Source of the DNA: Atopsyche davidsoni
Taxonomy: Eukaryota; Arthropoda; Insecta; Trichoptera; Hydrobiosidae
DNA: 64,000 nt
Reading direction: 5' to 3'
Assembly: GCA_022113835.1 (NCBI GenBank)
Contig: JAILWY010000011.1
Location: forward strand, 5,890,001 to 5,954,000
Below are positions 51,330 through 61,943 of the stretch, in pieces (the first letter of the stretch is position 1; the number at the start of each line of letters is the position of its first letter). Made by a program: the position numbers and the translations under genes. The notes under the pieces were generated by a model. The model had not been told where the DNA came from, ran no database searches, and saw only the letters and a list, made by a program, of their open reading frames with translations.

Positions 51330-51470
51330 GTTCGCGTTTGAGTACGAAGGCTCGCCTGCCGCGCACGCACCATAAACCTCCGGACAGGGTCGTCTCGGTT
51401 CGCCTACCAAATATTACGGCGCGTCGTCCATCTTGGGGGCCATCTTGGATCCGCAGGTTATTATTTATAC
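51330..51470. promoter_or_regulatory. GC-rich block with two CCATCTTGG words
   Basis: CpG-rich, containing TCCATCTTGG at 51427-51436 and GCCATCTTGG at 51439-51448, 12 bp apart in the same orientation. These are YY1/Pho-type words by consensus. It lies about 0.25 kb after a telomere-like TAACCTAACCTAA run and about 0.4 kb after a strong lone donor (CCAG|GTGAGT at 50995). Confidence 0.3.
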
Positions 51471-51774
51471 CTTTGTTATTTAATACCTGTTCATACTGAA
51501 CAATTACCCTTTTTTATTATTTAATGCGTAGTATTTTTTATCACCTTTCGACTTATTAAGCAAAATTCATATACATACATGAATACTCATTTAGTTTATT
51601 TAGAGTTGCGAAATATTTTACTACAGCCAAATCTCATATACTGACGATGAACAAATAATATGAATATTCAATTATTTTACTCAACAATGTACCAATTTTT
51701 GGCTATAACTTATCTTTGTTCATCGTCGGTGTATTCACTAACTTTAGTTGAATATTTGTAATGTTTATCTGTAT

Positions 51775-52015
51775 CTTAAATGTGTGTAATGTTCATCTGT
51801 AGCTAAAGCTTATCTTTGTTCATCGTCAAGCTTAAATGTGCGTAATGTTTATGTGTAGCTAAAGTGTATCAGTGTACTCATTCACTTAGCTTAAATGTGT
51901 GTAATGCTTATCTGTAGCTAAAGTTTATTTTTATTCATTGTCAGTGTATTCATTTCCTTAGCTTAAATGTGTGTAATACTAAAACGTATCTTTGTTCATC
52001 GTCAGTGAATTTATT
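51775..52015. repeat. Degenerate tandem repeat, units of about 55-72 bp
   Basis: Four times the order AGCTTAAATGTGTGTAATG, TTATCTGTAGCTAAAG and TTATCTTTGTTCATCGTCA recurs, starting near 51775, 51830, 51889 and 51960, with variable loss of the TTCATCGTCAGTGTATTCA part. A related CATCGTCGGTGTATTCA lies just upstream at 51721. Older and less uniform than the 140-bp array. Confidence 0.8.
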
Positions 52016-52267
52016 TACTAAAAACATGCAAAATATTGCCTCGACACGACACAAACCTAGAAATCGCATATATTTTACTATTCGTGCAGCACACAATGGC
52101 TCTTCTTCAAGTACAGTTTTTTTTTTTCTTCTTAACCAACTTTATTTGAAAAAAAATAATAATAATCGATTAACAATGCAGCAGTCAGCAGCACCTGACC
52201 GTCCGCTTTCCCACCTCATAACTCTTGCCCGGCTGACGGCTGCATCCGGCGGCCTGCCGTGCCCGCA

Positions 52268-52321
52268 CCGTGACCGCGCCGTGACCGCGCCGTGACCGCG
52301 CCGTGACCGCACCGTGCCCGG
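52268..52321. repeat. 11-bp GC minisatellite
   Basis: CCGTGACCGCG four times, then CCGTGCCCGG. The flanks are also GC-rich. Frames through it on both strands are compositional artefacts. Confidence 0.88.
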
Positions 52322-55300
52322 CGCACAATGACATCGCGGCTACCCACGCGGGCTCGCTCGGCCCTAATTACCTTATTAGCGGCGAGGCGTCCCTGCTTCG
52401 AGTCTCTTCTTCCGACGCGTCGATTAGCATCGACCACCTTCGCTGCGAGGCCCTACATTTTTTTTTGAAACCTAGCATATTTCATTTATACCAACGTTTT
52501 AAACCAAACAGCTAGATATTACGTATATAATTTCATAAGTGGGCATATCCCTTTAAAGACTTCTAAACAGTCTGCTCTAAATCATTCAGTCGTATTTATA
52601 GTATGAATTATGTACTACACAACACTAACATTTTTACTTACTACATAATTATTTAAAATATAATGACATAATATACAATTGCGTCTGTCAATCACCCGTC
52701 ATGGCATAACATTTTTTTGTTAATTATTGATACGGTATGAATATCGAGATTTATTTTAAAGCCTAATCATTTGTGTTTGCTTTTTATACAATGCGCTCGT
52801 TGCTGATTCGCGGCACTGGCTACAGGGTGGCCCGCGACAGGAAGTGGCACGGAGGAGAAGCCATGGATAATAAGACTAAAAGCCTCCCAGGGGGATCATT
52901 CCGATAGATTGGTTCAAAACGACAGTACAATTGTATATAGCTTCAGAGTTCCCTTAACTTTTACACTCAGTTACCAAATAAACAATAACCTGATAAAATA
53001 TTTTAAAAAACACTTGTTATCATGATATTAATGTATTACCATAAAGAGTGTGTTAAGCTAATCAGCAATGTTAAAATTAGGCTACTTCAAAATTTTGAAT
53101 TAAATAAATACTATTTAACGCACAACTTTCCGTTTGCTCCGCTTTTGTTGGGTTTCGGAACTCCGAAGTCGAAGTTTGGGAATGTCAGAAAATGCGTTAG
53201 AATTAATTCGTTGTCTATCGCACGACAAACGGGCATTATGTGTATAATTAGACTCAGTCGGATTGTTTCACGGGCCGCCATCCGCCGCCATTTCGGAGAC
53301 AGCTTTAGGGAACGCCGTTCCGATTTCGAATTTCGAACGTTCGATTCAAAATTTAATATGCTCCAAACTTGAATATTTGAAACGACAACACTCGCGCTTG
53401 ACAACTGAACACTCGATGATTTTAATAAATTTCAACACACACACGCTGTTCGCTTTGGTGCTGAAATGTGTTTTTTGGACAAAAACCATTAAAAAAAAAA
53501 ATATTTTACTTAAATAAAATATACGCATATTTTATGTGAATCGAATATTTATAAAAGATGCGAAGCGGGACGAGAATGCCTCCTACTCTTGTCGCTCAAT
53601 TCCTTGAGGACAATTACAAAAGATAGACAGCCCCCTTTTACGACCCCACACGCGCCGCCACTGCGCGTCGCTTGCTCTAGTGCCGGGCCTCAACTGTATT
53701 AGAGCACTCTGGCGTAGAGGGGCGGCGCACTCTTTTAAATAAATATTTTTATAAAAATAAAAATATATTTCTATTTGTGTAAACATATATTATTCAGCAA
53801 TATTGAGAATTCAATATCAAAATATATTTTTAAATTGAATTATTGTGGTTATATTTTTTTTTTTTGCAAAAGAAAAAATGCTTTAGTAAATAATTGTATA
53901 AAACAGAATTATTGACCCGCTGCATTTTAATTTCAAATTAAAATACATAATAATTAAATGATAAAAAAAATGGCCCCATTAAACGTCACTGTCTCGTAAA
54001 GGCGGTGGGGGAGAGTGGGGTAAAGTCGAACAAGACGTCGCAGACGATAGGAGCATCGCGAGAGGAGAAGAACCTATTCCTCCGTTCCATCTCTAATTGA
54101 TAATTTAGCCACGATCTTTAATCCCGAAATTCGCTCGTAAAATAATACAATTAATTCTCGGAGGGTTCGCCGCCACCCCGGCCTCCCCTTTGAAGCTGCG
54201 GACTTATGCGTGTTTAGGTTTGAATTTTACTTATTGGTTATTTCTTTGACTCTGCACTTCCCTTATACAGATCTTATCGGCGCGTCTTTTCGGGGACATT
54301 CCACTTAAGTGCCGCAATTTGTATAAAATAGCAGCTTAATATGAATACTGCTACAATAGTGTTAATTATATTTTTACTGTCAATTAAAAAGAAAAAAAAT
54401 ATTTTTTAATGACGTCATCTATTTATGTTTTTTGAATCGATTACGGTTATTATTTACGAACGACTGATTTAGTTTATTACATATTAAAAATAAACAAATA
54501 TGAATAGCCAATTGGCTAGTACATTACGAATATTTTTGTTTGTTAGTCTGATGAAACACTTGGCATACAAAAGTACTCACAAACAAAAAAAATCGTTTTT
54601 TTGCCAATCTGCTATTGATTTAAATTATTTGTATTAAAAATTCAACCATGATAAAAAAATAAATATTATCTGTTTTAAAAATATTTTTACTAAATGCAAT
54701 ACGTAGACGTATTGCATAATACATAAGTATTATTGAATAAATATTTAATTAAATTGTTATATCACAATATGTTATTCGGATAAGTTTATTGATATTCTTC
54801 AAGAACTCTCACGCACGTGGGGAATAAAAGCTTTCAATACGGCGATATCGTCTTTTGTCATAAATTCAGAATTCTACAGCGGGGAGAGGGGGGGAAGTGG
54901 CGGGGTACGTGGGAAGGGGGAGGGGCGTATTAAAATCGGAAAGAGGGGGCCCGGGACCATAAAATTAATTGAATACGTCTTATTTCCTTTAAAATTAAAC
55001 CGAGTCGAACGGGAGAGAGTTGCCCGCGCGCCCCTCGCCCCGGCCTCCCGGATTTTCTGCAAAGCCTTGTGCGGCGCGATATGGATTATTTTACGATAGA
55101 ATTAATATTAATTGTACAATAAAATAAGTCAACAAAGCATTGATGGATGGATGGCGAAACGGATTTATGCCAAATCAAAGAGCTCCAATTTTCTTTAATC
55201 AAGATTTGTGAGTTACACCCCCTCTCCCCCCTCGCGAATAATCCATTCATTGAATTATTAATATTTCGATTTGAAAATCCGATGTCTTTAGAAAACTCTC

Positions 55301-55354
55301 CAATCTCTGCAAAACAATTTAATGTGAATCGTAAATCCTTGCAAAATTTATTAT

Positions 55355-55369
55355 CCCCCCCCCCCCCCC
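55355..55369. repeat. Poly-C tract
   Basis: Fifteen consecutive C bases followed by a pyrimidine-rich stretch. Confidence 0.9.
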
Positions 55370-55929
55370 TTTCACCCTCTTCACCGCCCCTCTCTTCAAA
55401 AACAAAAACAAACGTTTTAAACACAATATGTTAAAAATAATAAAAAAGTTATTGATGATTCTTTTTGATAAAACAAAACAAAATTTAAAAAATTGTAGTA
55501 TTTATTTTATTGAGTTATATAAAATATGCCAATAGTTCAAATATTTCTAATTATGTATTTTATTATGTTACAAATTTAAGTAAAATTAAATTATAAACTA
55601 TTTTCAACACTTTCTACACCACGTGAATGATTATATGTTTTTAAAAGTGTATTCAATAAATTATGTGTATTGAAATAATATGGAAGTAAAACTATCACCA
55701 AAAATGTTTGTCGCCAATCAGCTGTATTTCCAACAGCAAAGGATAATTTCAATATCTTATTTATTTAATTAGTGTATGGTCCATATAACTCACCAAAATT
55801 AATAAAATTAATATTCTTGTATTTCTTAGAAGGCGTCAAATATGATCTTGTGTATTTTAGTAGTCAATGATTCGCTCTATTTTCTATATTAGTGTAATGA
55901 CTAATGATGCGCGTTGATTTTCTCCGCAG

Positions 55930-56004
55930 GTGAGTCACCTAGAAGCCCAGTCAGTCAGTGAGCAAGGGCTGAACTTGCAGAAACAGACCACATACAACCA
56001 AAAG
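55930..56004 (+). CDS. Exon-like unit: ratchet-site exon or in-frame microexon of cut
   Basis: Bounded by an acceptor with a pyrimidine tract (GATTTTCTCCGCAG) and a good donor (AAAAG|GTATGT). It is 75 nt, exactly 25 codons, with no stop in phase 0, the phase in which the 19935-20228 exon ends. Joined to that exon it would add VSHLEAQSVSEQ, then GLNLQKQTTYNQK, a hydrophilic peptide that could extend the coiled coil. It does not look like the VEDVQRLQ segment that follows the AAKE-KE motif in CUX1, so I do not call it the constitutive next exon. Its first six bases are GTGAGT, so the acceptor rebuilds a perfect donor, which is the hallmark of a recursive splice site followed by its defining exon. 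An internal AG at 55979-55980 could give a 24-nt in-frame variant. The splice signals are seen; the coding role is inferred. Confidence 0.5.
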
Positions 56005-58984
56005 GTATGTGAAAACAACCAAATAATAACTTACCTCATCATTTTATTATAATTTATATATTTATAAATTTACGTTTAAACACCCCCTAAAATTTTTAAC
56101 GCGTTAAATTAATTTATTACAATAATTCATGTTTCGTAACATAGTGTATTCATGCACTGAAAATACAGGCTTTTTTTAGACGAGTTACGATTATTTTATT
56201 AATTTTCTTAGCTACAGACAAATAGTGCGGCTTTGGTAATTCAACAAACGTGATCTGATTTTTTCGCATTAGTCACAATTGAAGTTTCGCGGAAAGTATG
56301 GAAATTTTCTTTATCAAAAAAACCAGGTACAGTCATTGCTTCTTTGTTTTGCTAAGATTTACGACCCAAGGCGTAGCCTTAATACAAACAATTAATAAAA
56401 ATAAGTCACAGACAAGCAAACAGCATGAACGTTATCTTATACTTTTCTTATTCATACATTAAACAAATTTATTTTGTGCAGTATTGAAAACTCTACAAAA
56501 CTACATTTTATACATAAACTGAAAAATAATTGCTCTGGATATTCAAGAAATACAGTTTAAAATCATTTATTTAAAAAAATGTAATTTTATTCTTAACTTT
56601 TGAACAAATACTCGTACACCTCTTTTTAGATATATTTTAAAAAATCTAAAAAAAATTCGTATGACAAACAAATAAATATGAAATAATTTAATAACAACTT
56701 TACGATTACATACAAAAACTCTACTTTATAAAATATACATTCTTTTTAATTGTGTTAAATTATTTAATAATCATTTATATAATTTCATTGTCATTTAAGA
56801 TTAAATTTTTCTTCCCGAAATGATCAATGTTTGTTCCTAGTGAGTTTATTAATGAAAATACGTTACTATGACTTCATAAACGTGGGTTATTATTGTATAT
56901 ACACGTTTCTCATAGGTTGTTCCATGTTGTTAATACGTTATATTATCAAATATGCCTAGTATTGAATATTACGTCCTAAAGGCACGCCCACATTGAGTGC
57001 TTTTAAAATGAAATATTTGTTATATCTGTTGTCTGGGCTCGGTAATAAATCGACTGAGAATAAAGGATGTTGCCAGATTAGCTAAATACACGTCAAACTA
57101 AAGAGCTTCGGTTCGGTTTCAGATAGCGCGATCAAAGAATGGGGCTTATGACATCTATAAATGAATAAAATCGAGCAATCTAGACGGCCATAAATACCAC
57201 ACTGTATAATCAGATCAATCAGTACCATACACTATATACATCGTGAGTCAAATATAATATTTGTTTTATACTTTATTTCAATAAGTCATTTATAAAAACT
57301 TTAAAAAGTACTTACTCATAATAATTTCTATTTTCAAGTAATAAAATAAATTCATTAAAAAATAAATAACGAAAAAAATTTAATGAAAATAATCTTTAAA
57401 TAAAACTTTTATAATTTATATATAGATCACCGAGTTTTGAATTTTTATACAATACAATATGTAAAAACGACCAAAAAAAATTTTATGACACATTTAGCGT
57501 TGAAATTTATTATTTTCAATTGATAACAAACGTGCGAGTGAAATCAGAATATAATCATAAAAAACGAAAACGCCAAATAATCCATATATCTAGTCTGGAG
57601 TCTCAATAATAATCAGACTCCATAAGACCCCATAATTTGATTTCATAAGGCGACTCCAACACAGGGTCGAATCAGTGAATTTACATTAATAATCGATTGA
57701 ATACGATTTATTTAAATAAATACATAAATATTTTTAGAAATTCCAAGAAAGGCGTTTTTTTTATATTTTGTTAATTACAAAATAAATAATGTTACAATAG
57801 TTGGTTAATTCGATTCAAATATCAAATGTGAAATTTTTTTTACTTGTAAGCATAGAGATAGATACAACTGCAGAGTATTAAAGAGTAACACGAATGAATT
57901 GCTAGCACTTTCAGGGAAAGTATAACCACACCCGTTCCAACAGTATTATTAATAATTAATATTAATAATAAAATAAGTTCTAGTTTTTTCCTCAAGCTTA
58001 ATGCGCTCATTATTTTTCGTCGACTCCATCCCTTACCGAATGCCCGTACGCAAGATTTGTAACAATAAACTGGAGTGCGCGTCGTAAAGCCGCGCGCCTG
58101 GCGCCGGGTCTTATCAGCTGATTCTGATAACGATTTAAAATGCCCGATAAACGATGCATCCATTTTATTGTCTATATCCTGTGACTCTGTGATTAATCGC
58201 CGCAGATTCAGAAAAGAAAAATATATATAAATAGCGTTTCTGGAACAACGATACACAATGATATATCACGACAGCAGAGACATAACATGGCTTCTACAAC
58301 GAACAACAAATCTACAGCAAAGACATCGACCATTACATATTCATATCGTTGAATAAAAGAAGAAAAAAGTAACGTGATTAGTCAATTGTTTTTTTCCCAC
58401 GATGTTGCCATATTAGTATAACCGATATATAATTTTTGTCCGGAGCGCATATATCTGAGCGTGTATATCTATATATGGGAATTTCTTGTTGCGTGACTGG
58501 CAATACTCGATCGAAGCTTGAGTTTTTTAGACTCCCATTCCAGCGTCTGGCGATAGTGAAAAAATGCAAGTCCGCCTCGATGCGATTGTGAGTTTTGCAT
58601 ACTAAATGCTAATGCGGAGCTTATGAACGGTCTCGGAATGGACGGCCGGGAAATGCGCCTACTTAACGATTGTGAATACCGCGATGATACAAATGAGTTT
58701 TGAAATAAGACGATGGCCGTTTTGAAAATAATTTTCATGCGCTATTTCGAAGACATCAAAGAGTAGCGGTTTAGATTAAAAATTTTGATTTTAATTGACA
58801 GCTGCTTGACGTTACTTTGATTCGGTGTTAAAAAATCGGAAAACGAATTTGTGAAAAAACGCACGCTTGTTACGCTTGTCGGTTTATTTCAAAACGATTT
58901 CAGACACCTGTTAACATTATGAGTAAATATTATTTTTTAGCAAAAAGTACAAACAATAAAAAAAAAATTAAACATTATAATGTA

Positions 58985-59377
58985 AGTCACGTCACAAATG
59001 AGAGAAAAATTGAAAACTGAAACTCCTGACGATATATATTTTTTTTATATAGCAAATATAGAATCTTCTTCATCGAGTACCTCTTCTTAGAAGAGGTTGG
59101 CGACCACTTCACTGAGCATATACTCATGCTGAGTCAGTGTTCATGACTTTCTATGGGGGAAATAGTGTAGGAGGTCCCCGGGTCTTTCTACATCGCAGTT
59201 TTATATTAGAAGGAAAACTCTGCACATTGCTACTGTCCAATGGCATTATTACATAATCCTTTCAGTACAAAGCTCTGGCGTTTGGATTTCTGCCATTTCT
59301 GCAGCAGGCTACAGAAATCGAAAGTAGTGAGTGAATATGCGCTCAGTGAAATGAGGAAAAGCACTAGAAGAAGAAGA
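58985..59377. repeat. Composite LINE-family repeat with inverted ends
   Basis: At 58985-59035 a forward piece, AAGTCACGTCACAAATGAGA and CTCCTGACGAT, matches the V-T-N-E / P-D-D coding block of the other copies. From 59066 the family tail follows in reverse (CTTCTTCATCGAGTACCTC, GAAGAGGTTGGCGACCAC). The unit ends at 59377 with GCACTAGAAGAAGAAG, roughly complementary to its own start. It looks like two tails of the family joined head to head, or an element with terminal inverted repeats of about 20-25 bp. Confidence 0.6.
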
Positions 59378-61870
59378 AAAAATACCTAATCGTTTTGAAT
59401 GAATTCGGACGCATGTTTGACAAGTGCGATAAAGTGTTGGCAGTGCGGTGAAGCGGCGGCGGTTTCGGGTGAGGTTAGGTTAGGTTAGCCGCGCCGGGCA
59501 GAGTCGCGCTCCGGCGAGCGCCGCAGCCGAGCGCCCGCCATCATTAAGTGAGGTATATTTATGGCATTTTTTATTTATGAAAAATCACTTGCACACAAAG
59601 GAACCGAGAGACTCGAGCGACACGGTCGGTTGGCCTTAAACTTCAATAAACCTGAAGTGTTCCATTCTCATCGCTCCGGTACTCCTACCTGCCTGGCTGA
59701 CGTATCGGGCCTTTGATTGGAGTAATCAGCGGTGGAAATAATGAAGGATCACAGAAATGGGAGGCGATTCGCGTCCGGGCGGACGTTCTTCGGGTTTTTC
59801 TTGTGTCGTGGCTTTGTTTTCTTTGTTCGCTGACATGGCCGCTTCATGTATCAAATCATTACTACGTTTGCGCTGACTGCGTCGAGTTTTTTTTTTATAT
59901 GTGTTATGAATCCACGACCGGAAAGCATCTGAGCTGAGATAAATATATACATATAACCAAAACAACGATTTTATTGGTAAAGCTTTACGTATTAAATATA
60001 TTGAATTTCAAGTGTTTTTGTAACCATGGAGTTTTTAATTGTTTTTATCATAAATGAAAAATGTATTATAAATTTTGTGGTGGGTTGAATTAAATAGCAA
60101 AATTAAAGTATTGTCGAAATTAAGTCGAGTTAACAAATTAAAACGGTTCAAGGCCAGTCAATAGATCGACCTAATTAAATTCAGTTCAATTATTTTTTGA
60201 TAAAATTTGATTTTATAAAAATAAGCTCGATTTTGGGTAGAATGTAATATAATAACTTATCTCTAGTAACAAATGGAGAGAGAAATATATAATGCAAGAT
60301 ATATCTGATGTATCCTGCATCAAAATTAAAAAATATTGAACTGAATTTATTTTCGACTGGTTTTCAATCGTTTTAATTTATCAGCTCGACTCAGTTTTGA
60401 TAATACTTTAGTTCTATTGTTTAATTTAACCCAGTAAACAATGTTTTATATGTTGTTTATTTCTCGCCATAAATCTCTGCAAAAACAACTACATTCATGA
60501 TCAAAGCAAATAAATATCTCCATGGCAACAAAAACGCCTGAAATTTTCAACAGGTATGCATAATAGTGAATTCAATCGGATTTTTGACAGTTAAGTATCA
60601 AAAATATAAATAATTTATTATACAACGCTTAACCAATACAATCGTTAAAGATTGACACATCTGCACTAAAGGTTAGAATATTTATTTTACACTTTATAAT
60701 ATTTAAGAGTTTATAACCTTAGCAAGCTCTTTTAATTTATTAGAAATGAATTATAAAATATGAATCGTAAAAGTAAAACTACCTTAAATAGCGACAAAAC
60801 TCTTATTTAATTTTTGATTGATGAATAGTTGAAAGACTTTTAAATGCTTATATTTATGAAGTTTTAAATAATTCAAAAGTCAAATAATGATTTTGTGAAT
60901 GAAATGGTGGTCGAAGGTATTTAACTTCAAGAAAATATAGATTAGAGCAGTCAGATACAACGAACACTTTTGTCTCACTCTATCGGATATATTCCATCAT
61001 TATTTTGCACTTAAACCGGTGGTATCTCTTGCATCTACATAAAATGCATTTACATGGAGAAGGTGTAATTATTCTCCGGGGTTACACAAACACCGTGTAT
61101 AATTTACACAACATAAAGATTTGTCCAATTAATGTTTAGAATATGCATCGCAGTCGAAGCTCACCTGGAAGCGAATAACAATTCTATCCCGATGCACAAG
61201 ACAGTTACCTGTAATTAGTAGTGAGTGCAGGTGGAATAATGCGTAGCGCCGTGCAGGCCTCTCCGCCCTGACTGTGTCAGCACTACCTGAAAAAATATGT
61301 AATTTTAAAATTAAAATTGTTTATCTTTCTTACACATACATGTAATAACCTGTTAAACAGCTTTTTATATTAATATTTTTTTTTTATACAAACGCAAACA
61401 GCTGTATTACAGAACTGCTAACATGAAACACATATTGACCTTTTTTTAAGTACAACGATTTTGTTATAGCTTACATAGCATTTTTAATTATTTAATATCT
61501 ATTTTATAAATTAATTTAATCCATTTCTTTTTGATATATCTACCGCACGAAATTAAAACATGGAAGTAAAGTCATCTTTGAGTTTATATTGAACTCTGTC
61601 CATGGAATTATTTTGTGTCAATTAATGGTTGCTTTTGATTACTAAAAATCAGATTTGCAATATTCTATCTGTGCAACGGCCATTTTGTAATTGTAGAGGG
61701 TGCACTCAAAATCAGATAACGCGATTATTGATTCCATCATCTATGTACAATATTTCCAAAATAGAAGGGGTGAGCTGGGGTGGTGGCGGTCCTCCTCCAT
61801 GTTGCGTTTTACCCGCGAGTGCAAATAGCGCCGGCTTCCCCTTTGATTTGTGCTCGCCTTGACTTTGTCT

Positions 61871-61943
61871 GGACCCCCCCTCCCTTGCCCCGCTGCCCCC
61901 TGCCCCCCCCCCCCCCCCCCCCCCTCATCCCCCCCCCCCCCCA
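61871..61943. repeat. Long poly-C / C-rich tract
   Basis: Includes an uninterrupted run of 22 C bases (61903-61924), TCAT, and a further run of about 14 C bases, with more C-runs on both sides. On the minus strand this is a dense set of G-runs able in principle to form quadruplexes. Overlapping proline-rich and glycine-rich frames are artefacts of the composition. Run lengths in the assembly may be unreliable. Confidence 0.9.

Larger units (their letters stand above)
20229..55929 (+). other. cut: Long internal intron of the cut-like gene (35.7 kb)
   Basis: Runs from the donor GAG|GTACGT to the acceptor TTTTCTCCGCAG. I found no coding exon in between that would give Cut-like sequence. It holds a strong ratchet splice site at 35787/35788, a weaker one at 48212/48213, three copies of a foldback element, several non-LTR retrotransposon fragments, a four-unit 140-bp tandem array near 49.3-49.9 kb, a degenerate array near 51.8-52.0 kb, GC minisatellites, and a series of GC-rich islands listed separately. 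Long AT-rich stretches between these (for example 21.4-24.1, 29.1-31.4, 35.1-38.7, 39.0-40.5, 50.0-50.9 and 54.3-55.9 kb) show nothing beyond homopolymer and simple-sequence runs. It would be the main intron only if the unit at 55930 is included in mRNA; otherwise it continues to beyond 64000. Confidence 0.65.

Noticed and set aside
52216..52437. Arginine/glycine-rich frame with RARCGHGAVTAR
   Set aside because: Produced by the 11-bp CCGTGACCGCG minisatellite.
60547..60560. TTTTCAACAG|GTATGC as another ratchet site
   Set aside because: The pyrimidine tract is too poor; such AG|GT pairs are frequent by chance.
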